A stretch of 64,000 nt of DNA from Flavobacterium caeni. Lineage in GTDB: Bacteria > Bacteroidota > Bacteroidia > Flavobacteriales > Flavobacteriaceae. The stretch covers positions 301,258-365,257 of the forward strand of contig NZ_FMVF01000003.1 of assembly GCF_900101895.1 (NCBI RefSeq), read 5' to 3'. A program made the translations under genes and the position numbers. Below the pieces are notes generated by a model. It searched no databases. It saw nothing but the letters and a program-made list of their open reading frames with translations, and was not told where the DNA came from. Below, piece by piece: positions 50,365 to 59,365 of this stretch. Each line of letters starts with the position of its first letter. Position 1 is the first letter of the stretch.

Positions 50365-50958
50365 TTACAAGCCTAATCTCGACTTTAACTTCAAAAACAA
50401 AAGCCCCAGTATGTAGGCATCTTCGGCTGCCGAGTGACGGTCGCTTTTGGGAACGTTGTACAAGGAGCACAATTCATCGATTGCAAAGGCTTTCTCGGTA
50501 TTCTCGTTGATTTTTTGGTGCATGATTTCGATGTCAAGCGCCTCGTTCCTGAGCCTTCCTGCACCGAGTTTTTCGAGTCCTGTGTTGATCATCTCTACGT
50601 CAAAATTAATGCGATGCCCCACCAATACGGCATTGCCAAGGTATTCGACAAACGCCTGCAAGGCTTCGCGTTCGCCCAATTTGGGTTGTGTGCTTTCGAT
50701 GATGAACTCGTTGGACATGCCGTTGTCGTGTAGGAATTTGTACTGCAACAGTACCACCTCGAAACTGTCGCTCACCACGATGCTGTTGTCGGTAACGCCC
50801 ACGGTGCCAATCGAAAGGATGACGTCTTTTTCCGGATCAAGCCCCGTGGTTTCGGTACTCAACACGACAAAGCGGTTCGAGCGTTTTTCGAACTTCCCGA
50901 GGTAACTTTTCCAGAATTCCGGATAGTCTTTGTTGATATTTTTGATCCAATCGAACAT
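50365..50958 (-). CDS. DnaQ-like DEDDh 3'-5' exonuclease with altered first motif
   Basis: A 197-residue protein of the DNA polymerase III epsilon superfamily. Exo I reads VVLSTETTGL, so the first metal-binding Asp of the usual DTETTG is a Ser. Exo II (HRINFDVEMI) and Exo III (HSAAEDAYIL with the HxAxxD pattern) are intact. The protein may be weakened, or use another residue. It starts two bases after the gene for the CBS/nucleotidyltransferase protein, an arrangement repeated in other bacteria, which suggests a joint role, possibly in RNA or nucleotide signalling. Confidence 0.85.
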   Translation of the reverse strand: MFDWIKNINKDYPEFWKSYLGKFEKRSNRFVVLSTETTGLDPEKDVILSIGTVGVTDNSIVVSDSFEVVLLQYKFLHDNGMSNEFIIESTQPKLGEREALQAFVEYLGNAVLVGHRINFDVEMINTGLEKLGAGRLRNEALDIEIMHQKINENTEKAFAIDELCSLYNVPKSDRHSAAEDAYILGLLFLKLKSRLGL

Positions 50959-50959
50959 A

Positions 50960-52876
50960 TTACGAAAATTGCGTCAGTTGAAAACGGTCTTTGATCAGCT
51001 CCTCAAGGTCTTTCATCGGGGCCAATGCATTCTTGAGACGTTCGCGGTCGGCTTTTGACAATTCTTCGAGGTTGATGTAACGCCCGTCGCTGTCGGTCTT
51101 GAGCCCTTCGGCGGTACGGATACGCGACAGTATCAAATAGGCCTCGGCACAATTGAGATAGATCTCGGCATGCTTCGGATCGACTATCGCCAACTGTTTG
51201 AACCGCAGGAATGTATTGTTGATCCCGCGCACATTGAGACTCAAACAAAACAACCGCGCACCATCGACCAGCGGCATGAGCGCACGCATTTTGATGTCGA
51301 ACTTATCTTTGTATGGTCCTTCTTCCTCTACGTTGAACTTCTTGAAAAAGCTCAACGGGGCAGGCTTGCGCAAGGCGTCGTTGCCCAAATAATCAAAGAA
51401 CAGCCGGTTGGCGCCTGCATTTTGGAAAATCACATCGGTAATCGCCTCTTCGATACGTGGCTCGCCGACGGCAATTTCGTAATCAAAAAAGATACTGGCG
51501 ATCTCATTGCTCTTTTCGCCCGGCGCCTTCATCCAGTTGGTGTACTGTTTAAGCCAGTCGGAAACCGATTTGCACCACAGGATGTTGCTGGCCATATGCC
51601 CGTTCGGACAAGGCGGATAGCCCACCTTTTCCAGCGTACCGGAGGCTTTTTTGGCCAGTCGCAGGAAATAGTCCTTTACGTCGCGGTATTTGTCGGCGGC
51701 CACGTCTTCGAACACCAGGATATGGTCCTGATCGGTGAGCAGCAATTGTTCCTTTCGCCCCTGACTACCGATGCTAAGCCAAGCAAAACGGGCAGGAGGG
51801 GAGCCCATTTCAAGAATGGCGAGTTCTACCGAACGTTTGATGATGGCCAACGTGATTTCGCTTGCCACATTGGCGATGTGCGACAATGGCAGGTTCTTGA
51901 CCATCGATGTTTGGATGAGTTCGGTGAGTTTGGCGCGTACTTTTTTGAGGTCCTTGGCGTCCTGGGAACGTTTGATTTCTTTGATCAAAACCCCCGGATT
52001 ACTCGACTGGGCCACGATCAAATCATACAGCGAAATGACGCCTTTGACTTCGGTGGCGTCCGAACCATCGGCTGTTACGCACAAATGGGTTACGTTGTGT
52101 TTGAGTATCAGCAGTTGTGCTTCGGCAAGCGACACGCTTTCGGGCACGGCAATGACAGGGGAGGCCATGATTTTTTCGATGGCGATGGTCACTGGGTAAC
52201 GGCCCGTGGCGATTTTAGAACGCATGTCGTTGTCGGTTACGATGCCGATGGGCGCACCGTTTTCGATCACGACCACGCAATCCATTAGGTTGTCGGTCAT
52301 CAACTGTGCTGCGTCTTTCGCTAAAGTAGCACGAGAAGTTTTTAACGGTAACTTGTTGTAATTCAGTGTTTGAAAATACTGTATTTCAGTTTGTCCGCTA
52401 CCCGCATAAGTGACATTATCCGACAACAGCCTTCCTTGCGTTTCACGGTCGGCAGGATTGTTTGAATTGTGCGCAAAACTCTCGAGCAAGAAATTCAAAA
52501 CCTCGGCATTTCGGGCCACGAACGGACGAAACGTATCGATAGGTACCGCATACACGATGCTTTCGTCACGCGCCTTGGCCGTCATCTGGTAGTTGTTTTT
52601 GGCAAAAAAGGGACGGAGCCCAAAAATATCGCCTTCGACACATTTGTTCAACAGCGTTTCCTCGGCGTCCGAAATCACCGAAAGGTTGACCACGCCCGAG
52701 GCCACCACATAAAAACTGTCATGCGGTGTGTCGTTGATTTGAAACAACGTCTTGTTCTTTTGCAAATTGACGACACGGATACTCGTCGCCACGATGGTGA
52801 GCTCTTCGAAAGTAAGGTTGTTGAACGGCGAAAACTGTTTAAGGAAATCGGCGATGCGCTCGGCAATGACATTCAT
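50960..52876 (-). CDS. cNMP-binding, CBS-pair and DUF294 nucleotidyltransferase-like protein
   Basis: The ATG at 52876 (MNVIAERIADFLKQF) gives 638 residues; an ATG 14 codons earlier is also in frame. An N-terminal cyclic-nucleotide-binding beta-roll (residues ~20-130) is followed by a CBS pair (~180-310; MTDNLMDCVVVIENG, GIVTDNDMRSKIA, VKGVISLYDLIV), then a DUF294/GlnD-type nucleotidyltransferase domain with GSQGRKEQLLLTDQDH (~395) and its substrate-binding C-terminal domain. Such proteins probably modify a partner according to nucleotide levels; the target is unknown. It is followed by the exonuclease-like gene. Confidence 0.9.
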   Translation of the reverse strand: MNVIAERIADFLKQFSPFNNLTFEELTIVATSIRVVNLQKNKTLFQINDTPHDSFYVVASGVVNLSVISDAEETLLNKCVEGDIFGLRPFFAKNNYQMTAKARDESIVYAVPIDTFRPFVARNAEVLNFLLESFAHNSNNPADRETQGRLLSDNVTYAGSGQTEIQYFQTLNYNKLPLKTSRATLAKDAAQLMTDNLMDCVVVIENGAPIGIVTDNDMRSKIATGRYPVTIAIEKIMASPVIAVPESVSLAEAQLLILKHNVTHLCVTADGSDATEVKGVISLYDLIVAQSSNPGVLIKEIKRSQDAKDLKKVRAKLTELIQTSMVKNLPLSHIANVASEITLAIIKRSVELAILEMGSPPARFAWLSIGSQGRKEQLLLTDQDHILVFEDVAADKYRDVKDYFLRLAKKASGTLEKVGYPPCPNGHMASNILWCKSVSDWLKQYTNWMKAPGEKSNEIASIFFDYEIAVGEPRIEEAITDVIFQNAGANRLFFDYLGNDALRKPAPLSFFKKFNVEEEGPYKDKFDIKMRALMPLVDGARLFCLSLNVRGINNTFLRFKQLAIVDPKHAEIYLNCAEAYLILSRIRTAEGLKTDSDGRYINLEELSKADRERLKNALAPMKDLEELIKDRFQLTQFS

Positions 52877-53023
52877 GGCTTTGGGATATGAATCGTAAAA
52901 ATAGATTATCTCGGCCAAAGATGCAATAAAAACAAGCCTTAAGTTATGGTGTTAAATTGGTTATAAATCTAGGGCGTCGCAAAAATCCGATTGGTATCTT
53001 TAAGCATCCAAAAATCAATTATC

Positions 53024-53545
53024 ATGAAATTCAAAATCAAAATCACGGCTTATTTGCTCACATTATTCGTTTCGGTGTTTGCAGCGGCGCAGGAAAAGAA
53101 AAGTCCCGCCACAGTAGCCAAAGGCGCGGTGAACGGTGCCGAAATTACAATCCATTACAGCAGTCCGTCGGTAAAGGGACGGGAAATTTGGGGCAAGCTT
53201 GTCCCGTTCGGAAAGGTTTGGCGCGCGGGAGCCGACGAGGCCACGACGCTTGAAACCAGCAAGGAAATTTTATTTGGTGGACAAAAATTGCCCGCCGGAA
53301 AGTATGCGTTTTTTGTGATCCCCGAAAAAGACCAGGCGACGATCATCCTGAACAAAGAGCACAAACAATGGGGCGCTTATGATTACGATCAATCGAAAGA
53401 CCAGCTCAGGGTGCGCGTCAAGCCACAGGCTAAGTCGGACAGTACGGAGAAACTTACGTACTTGATCAACAAAGACAATATTACGTTGGCTTGGGAAAAG
53501 TGGAATCTCGTTGTCCCGGTCGAACAAACGCTACGATATTTCTAG
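53024..53545 (+). CDS. Exported DUF2911 protein
   Basis: The ATG at 53024 gives 173 residues; it starts with a signal peptide (MKFKIKITAYLLTLFVSVFAAAQ counted to about residue 22). The mature domain is DUF2911, with SSPSVKGREIWGKLVPFG, KVWRAGADEATTLE and AGKYAFFVIP as conserved blocks. Members are common in Bacteroidota and have no known function. The protein is presumably periplasmic. The gene ends at a clear terminator. Confidence 0.88.
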   Translation: MKFKIKITAYLLTLFVSVFAAAQEKKSPATVAKGAVNGAEITIHYSSPSVKGREIWGKLVPFGKVWRAGADEATTLETSKEILFGGQKLPAGKYAFFVIPEKDQATIILNKEHKQWGAYDYDQSKDQLRVRVKPQAKSDSTEKLTYLINKDNITLAWEKWNLVVPVEQTLRYF

Positions 53546-53549
53546 AAAA

Positions 53550-53578
53550 GGAACGCTGTCGAAAGACGGCGTTTTTTT
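53550..53578 (+). terminator. Intrinsic terminator after DUF2911 gene
   Basis: AACGCTGTC-GAAA-GACGGCGTT with a G-T wobble, followed by a T run. GNRA-type loop. Confidence 0.85.
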
Positions 53579-54067
53579 GTTACGGAGCATACAAAACCGG
53601 AACAGTTATTCAATTTTCTATTTTACATAATATATATTATAGTGTGCTTTGAATACTCCAAAACTAGCACAGAAAATGTGCTAATTTCAATGCTTTCCGG
53701 TGTCTTATAATTGAATATAAGTGTTTTATCGGTATCATCTAGGCGACGCACAATCAATTCTTGTAATAAAAATTCGATTAAATATCGACTTATCAACCAA
53801 CTAAAATTTTCTTGTTAAAAACTTTTATTCAGATGTTTACCGTCGATTCTTACAATTCGATGTGTTACTAAGGATGTATTCTTACAAATTTTAAGGAAAC
53901 ATGTATTTCGTCGATGAATTTGAAAATTTTAACACTTTTGTCGACAAAATGTGTCGTTAATCGTATATTTTTGTTTTCGCCGATGGATGGTTCCCAAAAC
54001 CTCTTGAGGCAAAAAGCTCCCAATCAACAATTTAAAGATTCGGAACCGTAAATCTTAACCTACTACT
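53579..54067. other. AT-rich intergenic region upstream of the DUF4832 gene
   Basis: About 490 bp with no credible gene. It contains the palindrome ATAATATATATTAT (53627-53640), a perfect inverted repeat TAGCACA-GAAAA-TGTGCTA (53665-53683) and a TATTTTTG box (53966-53973) with a TTG 25 bases upstream. It is much more AT-rich than the coding regions and may hold a long, regulated 5' leader. Confidence 0.5.
53665..53683. promoter_or_regulatory. Perfect inverted repeat, candidate operator
   Basis: TAGCACA-GAAAA-TGTGCTA has seven-base arms and a five-base spacer, the spacing of a dimeric regulator site. It lies 385-400 bases before the DUF4832 gene. Confidence 0.4.
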
Positions 54068-55708
54068 ATGATGAAGCAACTACTGACTCTAGCCGGAGTA
54101 CTTCTGACCTTGTGCGGAAGCGCCCAGACTGCCACGGTAAATTACACCGCATCTACAGCGGTCATCTCGAATCCCGAGCGTGGTTTTTACAAGTATTCAG
54201 ACACCCATTCCAGTTCTTACGACGTGCTCAACCAGACCACGCTGATCAATTACCGTCTGAACCAAAACATCTCGATTATTTTTAGGTATTACTATTTGGA
54301 GACGTTCAAGACTTCGCCGATCTCGGCCAGCTACCTGTCGAACATGCAAATCGATTTTGACCGTCTGCGCAACGCCGGACTCAAGGTGGTCATGCGTTTT
54401 GCTTATGGCGACGACGAGGGCGATTCGCCACGGGATGCTTCAAAAACGCAAATTCTCGCGCACATCAACCAAATCAAGCCTTTGCTCGAAGCCAATTCCG
54501 ATGTAATCCTTGCACTACAAGCGGGTTTCATTGGAACTTGGGGCGAATGGTATTATACGAGCCAAGCTGAATTTGGCGGCTATGGCTACAACGAAACTTC
54601 GCTTACACCGGCCAACAAGGCCAACCGCAAAGCCGTCGTAGATGCCTTGCTCGATGCGCTTCCGGCCAACCGCATGGTCCAGTTGCGTACGCCCATCATG
54701 AAACGCGACATGTACGGTACCGCGCCGGTATCGAATGCACAGGCCTTTAACGAGTCGGACGTGGCGCGACTGGGTCACCACAACGATTGCTTTTTGGCCA
54801 GCGAAGACGATTACGGCACCTATGAACAACCGAACATCGACTTTCCTTATTTGATGCAGGATTCCAAATTTACGCCCGTAGGCGGCGAAACCTGCGCCGT
54901 GAACTCGCCACGTAGTGATTGTGCGACCGCCATCGAGGAATTGGGTAAATTCCACTGGTCTTGGCTCAATGCCGATTACCATCCGGGTGTGTTGGCGAAT
55001 TTTACCGAAGACGGCTGTATGGCCGAAATCCAGAAAAAACTCGGGTATCGCTTCGAACTCCAGTCGGGCACTTTCCCGACGGCCGCTACCGCCGGGAACA
55101 ACATCGCCATTACACTCAAAGTCAAAAATGTCGGATTCGCTACGCCATTCAACGAACGCAAAGCCTACCTGGTCCTCAAGAATACCGTGACCAATCAGGT
55201 CTTCCCTATCGAATTGGCCACCAACCCTGGCCTGTGGTTTGGTCCGAATGATGTGACCATCAACGAGACAATCGCCTTACCATCGAATTTGGCCGAAGGA
55301 TCGTATAAATTTTACCTGCATTTACCCGATGCGGCCCCTGCCCTTGCGCCGCGCGCCGAATATGCCATCCGCTTGGCCAACGAATCGACCTGGGAAAATA
55401 CCACGGGTTACAACAACCTGAACCACACCATGACCGTCAGCACGGCGCTTGGAACGGCCGAAAACACAAGGTTGAACCTTGCCGTTTATCCGGTGCCAAC
55501 GAGCGAACAACTCACTGTAGAAATGGAAGGCATTCAGGACTTTAAAGCCGCTGTGTTCAACGCGGTCGGGCAAAGCGTCAAGGTAACCACGCGCAACGAA
55601 GCCAACAAGGTGATTTTTGAAACCTCGGGCCTGAGCGATGGTTTGTATTTTGTAGAATTCACCAAAGACAACATCCGCGACGTGAGAAAGTTTGTCGTCA
55701 GACATTGA
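54068..55708 (+). CDS. Secreted DUF4874/DUF4832 putative glycosidase-like protein with T9SS type A sorting domain
   Basis: A 546-residue secreted protein: signal peptide (MMKQLLTLAGVLLTLCGSAQ), then a TIM-barrel-like DUF4874 region (NPERGFYKYSDTH, LKVVMRFAYGDDEGDSP, LQAGFIGTWGEWYY), DUF4832 beta-sandwich (HHNDCFLASEDDYGTYE, FELQSGTFP, KVKNVGFATPFNERKAYL) and a C-terminal T9SS type A domain (LAVYPVPTSEQLTVEMEG to RKFVVRH). DUF4874/4832 proteins resemble glycoside hydrolases with Glu pairs, and the GEW and DDE sites here could be catalytic. The substrate is unknown. The gene is flanked by the AT-rich region and a clear terminator. Confidence 0.87.
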   Translation: MMKQLLTLAGVLLTLCGSAQTATVNYTASTAVISNPERGFYKYSDTHSSSYDVLNQTTLINYRLNQNISIIFRYYYLETFKTSPISASYLSNMQIDFDRLRNAGLKVVMRFAYGDDEGDSPRDASKTQILAHINQIKPLLEANSDVILALQAGFIGTWGEWYYTSQAEFGGYGYNETSLTPANKANRKAVVDALLDALPANRMVQLRTPIMKRDMYGTAPVSNAQAFNESDVARLGHHNDCFLASEDDYGTYEQPNIDFPYLMQDSKFTPVGGETCAVNSPRSDCATAIEELGKFHWSWLNADYHPGVLANFTEDGCMAEIQKKLGYRFELQSGTFPTAATAGNNIAITLKVKNVGFATPFNERKAYLVLKNTVTNQVFPIELATNPGLWFGPNDVTINETIALPSNLAEGSYKFYLHLPDAAPALAPRAEYAIRLANESTWENTTGYNNLNHTMTVSTALGTAENTRLNLAVYPVPTSEQLTVEMEGIQDFKAAVFNAVGQSVKVTTRNEANKVIFETSGLSDGLYFVEFTKDNIRDVRKFVVRH

Positions 55709-55742
55709 TTGTTTCGCCGAAATTCGACAATACACTAAAATA

Positions 55743-55769
55743 AAAAAGCTCCCGTTTAGGGAGCTTTTT
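55743..55769. terminator. Bidirectional terminator between convergent T9SS genes
   Basis: AAAAAGCTCCC-GTTTA-GGGAGCTTTTT, a perfect 11-bp stem with runs of A and T on both sides. Confidence 0.88.
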
Positions 55770-55788
55770 CTATTATAATCGAGATCGA

Positions 55789-56637
55789 TTAGTTCTTTAC
55801 GATCTTTTTGGTGATTTCGCCGTTGGCAGTTTTGATGTTCATCAAATAAACGCCTGCAGTCAAGTCGGCGATGTTGACCTGTACTTTGGTCATGCTGTCA
55901 AAGTTGAAAGTCTTGACGGTTCTTCCGTTTACGTCGGTCAAAACCACCGAAGTGATGTTGTCTTTGTTAGAGTTCACTACGTTTACGACATCTGAAGCCG
56001 GGTTCGGGAAAACCGAAAACTGCGCCGCATTGAAGCTCTTGGTGGCCAAGGTTTCTTGAACGAGCGTCAAGTCGTCAAGGTACAACAATTCCTGGTCGGT
56101 ACAGTCGTGGTGTCTCATGACGATTTTTACCGTCTGACCCGCGTAATCCGATACATCTACCATAAAGATTTCGGCAGCTTGCGCATCGTCGGCGGTCAAG
56201 GTGTAGTTGAAAACCGGCGTCAACAATTGGATGAGCGCTGGGCTGTTGGCCGCAGCTGGCGCCAAATAAATCGAGATTTGCTCGGCTGGAAAATCGGGAT
56301 TCGTTGCTCCCAAACGGAATGAAAGCGTCGTAGCCCCAAATGATTCCGGGATAACAACCTCTGGCGTAAGCAAGAAATTGTTTGGCGTCAACGGCCCTGG
56401 AGGCGTTCCTGTAGCCGGGTTCCAAGATCTAGAACCTGCGAAGTTGCCTACCAAGCCCCAAGCTGCAGTAGTCGCGTTTCCTGTAAACAAGCCCCAGTTG
56501 TTGGCATCGCCGTCGCCATCCATGATGGTCAAGCCTGAACCGGTAGCGGTGGTGAATTCTTGCGAATACAGTGTAGTTTGCGCATTAGAAGCGGCAACGG
56601 TGCCCAACAATGCCGCGAAAAGTAATTTTGTTTTCAT
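55789..56637 (-). CDS. Secreted choice-of-anchor-J-like protein with T9SS type A sorting domain
   Basis: 282 residues: a signal peptide (MKTKLLFAALLGTVAASNAQ), a jelly-roll domain of the choice-of-anchor J type (LYSQEFTTATG, NNWGLFTG, SRSWNPATG, NFLLTPEVVIP), and a T9SS type A domain (FSVFPNPASDVVNVVNSN to EITKKIVKN). The jelly roll resembles carbohydrate-binding modules; no catalytic residues are evident. The next gene upstream on the same strand has a sorting domain nearly identical in sequence (both end GEITKKIVK), so recent duplication of that domain is likely. Confidence 0.87.
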   Translation of the reverse strand: MKTKLLFAALLGTVAASNAQTTLYSQEFTTATGSGLTIMDGDGDANNWGLFTGNATTAAWGLVGNFAGSRSWNPATGTPPGPLTPNNFLLTPEVVIPESFGATTLSFRLGATNPDFPAEQISIYLAPAAANSPALIQLLTPVFNYTLTADDAQAAEIFMVDVSDYAGQTVKIVMRHHDCTDQELLYLDDLTLVQETLATKSFNAAQFSVFPNPASDVVNVVNSNKDNITSVVLTDVNGRTVKTFNFDSMTKVQVNIADLTAGVYLMNIKTANGEITKKIVKN

Positions 56638-56660
56638 GGTGTGTCTTTTGGATTAGGACA

Positions 56661-56668
56661 CAAAGCTA
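56661..56668 (-). promoter_or_regulatory. -7 box for the choice-of-anchor-J gene
   Basis: CAAAGCTA on the + strand equals TAGCTTTG, fitting TAnnTTTG, 24 bases before the ATG. A -33 TTG at proper distance is absent. Confidence 0.5.
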
Positions 56669-56779
56669 TTGAAAAAGTAGTGGGTTTTCGCGGGGCGAAA
56701 CCAAACTTTACTGTTAAAATCGATACAAAAAATCTTACGTATTAGGAATCAACTCTTTACTGTATCGCCTGAAACAAAA

Positions 56780-56802
56780 AAACTCCCCGATTGGAGGAGT
56801 TT
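56780..56802 (-). terminator. Intrinsic terminator after the frameshifted T9SS gene
   Basis: AAACTCC and GGAGTTT form a stem around a nine-base loop, with an A run on the + strand side that gives T on the - strand. Confidence 0.7.
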
Positions 56803-56826
56803 GGTTTCATTTTCGAAGAAAACGAC

Positions 56827-57910
56827 TTATTGCTTGACGATTTTTTTGGTGATTTCACCCTCTGCCGATTGTACCGTGAGCAGGTAAACGCCAGCCGGCA
56901 AATCTGAAATATCGACCGAAACGCTGGCCAAATTGTCGAAAGTAACTTGCTTGACCACCCTTCCGTTGACATCGTTCATCAGGATTTGTTGGATCGTGTG
57001 TTGGTTGTCGATATGGATGGTGTGCGCCGCAGGGTTTGGATACACCGCCAGGTCATTGGTTTGCGCGACAACTTGCGAAACCTCCAATAAACTGTCCGTC
57101 GCGACCGCCTTGATCAGGAAATTATCCATTAAAACCACCGACGCGGCGGTATTCGTTGCCGGTGGTGTGGTCGTGGTACCGCTGAGCGACATGAAGTTGG
57201 CCTGCACCGGATCCATTGTCGCTCCGGCACCCATTACTTGTCCGTTGAACAATTGGGTTGCGCCGTTTTTACCTCTCCAGTAAACCTGCCCAGTCGTTTT
57301 GTTGAAGCTTGCGCCTAGGCGAATCCATGTATTCGCGGGCAAGATGACGTTGTTTTGTCCGCCGCCCAAGTAAAAATAATAACTTGCTAGCGTACCTGGT
57401 GCCGGCGCATTGTAATAGGCAATGCCGCGCAAAACCAAGGTCTGGGTATTGAACGAAAAGCCCGAAAGTACAATCGTACCGCCTGTGTCGCCATTGATGC
57501 GCATGTCGATGGTGTTGATGCTGGTGCCTCCGCCAGGGCCCGTAAAAAGGTCAAACTCTACCTCGATGATTTCATTTCCGGTATCACGCACGTCCCAGCC
57601 GTCCTGGAACGATTCAAACCAAAGGCTACGCCCGCCTTTGTTGCCGTTGGTCCCCGTCAATTGTAAAACATTTAAATGGGCCGGATTGTCCTCGATGACC
57701 AGGAAGTTGTCGGCGCCCGCGTTGGTTGCCGTGGTTGGCGCCGTACCATTGGTGGCCAATGTAAAAATACCGTTGGCTGCCGTTTGGCCCGTAACGTCCG
57801 AATTGAGTTCTCCGGGAAAATAAGCATCGAAACTTTCTGTTGCAATGAGCTGTGCATGCGTCGCCGCGCTAAGGCCGAACAACGCCACAATGAGTAAAGT
57901 TTTTTTTCAT
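56827..57910 (-). CDS. Secreted lectin-like protein with T9SS type A sorting domain; start split by A8 tract
   Basis: The continuous frame begins at a GTG (57888), giving 353 residues: ALFGLSAATHAQ, a laminin-G/LamG-like jelly roll with GTSINTIDMRINGDTGG, then a T9SS type A sorting domain (LAVYPNPAAHTIHIDNQH to EITKKIVKQ). The ATG at 57910 is followed by eight A residues, and with seven of them the frame would read MKKTLLIVALFGLSAATHAQ, a perfect signal peptide. The eighth A breaks it. Either the sequence has an extra base, or slippage controls the gene. A TATATTTG box lies upstream at 57935-57942. Confidence 0.8.
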
Positions 57911-57934
57911 GGATCGGTTTTTTAGGTTCGATAA

Positions 57935-57942
57935 CAAATATA
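57935..57942 (-). promoter_or_regulatory. -7 box for the A8-tract T9SS gene
   Basis: CAAATATA on the + strand equals TATATTTG on the - strand, 25 bases before the ATG at 57910. This supports that ATG as the intended start. Confidence 0.5.
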
Positions 57943-57978
57943 GAAAAGTTATCGATTAAAAACCTGATTCCAAAATAT

Positions 57979-59238
57979 TTACTGCTTATTCTCCCACTTC
58001 CCCACCACGCTCGTCGCCAACGCATTCCCAAGCACGTTGGTGGCGCTGCGGAACATGTCGCAAAAGTGATCGATCGGCAAAATCAGCGCGATGCCCTCGA
58101 TTGGAATCTTGAACATCCCGCATGTGGCCGCCACGACCACCAAACTCGCACGCGGCACGCCCGCGATTCCCTTACTGGTGAGCATCAGCACGAACAACAT
58201 CGTGAACTGCGTACCCATGCTCAAGTCGATGCCGTAGGCCTGCGCGATAAAGATGCTCGCAAAGGTCATGTACATCATGCTGCCGTCGAGGTTAAACGAA
58301 TAGCCCAGCGGCAACATAAACGACACGATGCGGTCCTTGACGCCAAAGCGTTCGAGTTCTTCGGTAAGTTTCGGGAATACGGCTTCGGAACTGGTGGTAC
58401 CGAATGCGATAATCAGCGGGCTTACGATGCGTTGGAGCAAAACAGACATCGCCTTGCCCAAAAACAAATAACCCACCACAAGCAACACCACCCACAGCGT
58501 CGAAATGCCCACCATGAACGACCCGAAGAATTTGGCGTAGGTCAACAGCAAATCGCCAAAATCGCGTACGGCAAATACGCCCGCGATGGCCCCGAATACG
58601 CCCAGCGGCGCAAACTTCATCACATAATTGACCATTTTAAGCACAATGTGCGACGTCTTGTCGAGCGCGTTGACCACGGGCTTGGCGTGATCGCCGATGG
58701 CGGCCGCGGCCAGTCCGAAGAAAATAGAAAACACCACGATTTGCAAAATTTCGTTGGTGGCCATCGCCTCGACGATACTTTTGGGGATGATGTGTTCGAT
58801 GAAATTCTGCGCCGAGAAATTGTGCGTCTTGTCGGTGACTTCGCTGGCGGTCGCCAGATCGACATCGCTCAAATTCAGGCCCACACCGGGTTGCAAAACA
58901 TTTACCCAAAACATCCCTATAAGCAACGAAATGAACGACGCGGTAAAAAACCAACCGAGCGCCTTGCCCCCTATCCTGCCTACCGAAGCAATGTCGCCCA
59001 GTTTGGCGATGCCCACCACCAGCGTCGTAAACACCAGCGGCGCGATGATCATTTGCACGAGCCTGATGAAAATCGTAGCCAGCATCTTGATGTAGGTGCT
59101 GAATTCCTTGGCCGATTCGGGCGTTGCGTTGCTGTGTACAAGTACGCCCAGGATCGCGCCCACGACCATCGCGATCAGGATTTGGGTGGTAAGGTTGGCA
59201 AAAAAAGAAGGTTTGGTTTGGGTTGGGTTTGTTGTCAT
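57979..59238 (-). CDS. Dicarboxylate/amino-acid:cation symporter (DAACS family)
   Basis: A 419-residue Glt/DctA-type symporter. Eight transmembrane helices and the re-entrant hairpins are indicated by IAFGTTSSEAVFPKLTEELE (HP1), LPLGYSFNLDGSMMYMTFASI (the NMDGT-like motif of TM7, here NLDGS), and LTSKGIAGVPRASLVVVAAT (HP2); the TM8 segment LPIDHFCDMFRSATNVLGN carries the Asp and Arg that bind the substrate carboxylate. It imports dicarboxylates or acidic amino acids with Na+ or H+. No regulator or partner gene is adjacent. Confidence 0.92.
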   Translation of the reverse strand: MTTNPTQTKPSFFANLTTQILIAMVVGAILGVLVHSNATPESAKEFSTYIKMLATIFIRLVQMIIAPLVFTTLVVGIAKLGDIASVGRIGGKALGWFFTASFISLLIGMFWVNVLQPGVGLNLSDVDLATASEVTDKTHNFSAQNFIEHIIPKSIVEAMATNEILQIVVFSIFFGLAAAAIGDHAKPVVNALDKTSHIVLKMVNYVMKFAPLGVFGAIAGVFAVRDFGDLLLTYAKFFGSFMVGISTLWVVLLVVGYLFLGKAMSVLLQRIVSPLIIAFGTTSSEAVFPKLTEELERFGVKDRIVSFMLPLGYSFNLDGSMMYMTFASIFIAQAYGIDLSMGTQFTMLFVLMLTSKGIAGVPRASLVVVAATCGMFKIPIEGIALILPIDHFCDMFRSATNVLGNALATSVVGKWENKQ

Positions 59239-59365
59239 AGTTGTTTTTGAGAGCCGGGAACCTGCTTTCCGTTACAATCTTTTCGCTTTTTTGCGCTTCG
59301 GGTGAAACCAGAAATCTCACTTAAGCGAAAAGGATTTTCACTTCAATCAGGGCTAGGGCCCGGCG

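Noticed and set aside
53024..53545. Considered whether DUF2911 and the T9SS gene after it form an operon.
   Set aside because: A strong terminator (53550-53578) and a 490-bp AT-rich region separate them.
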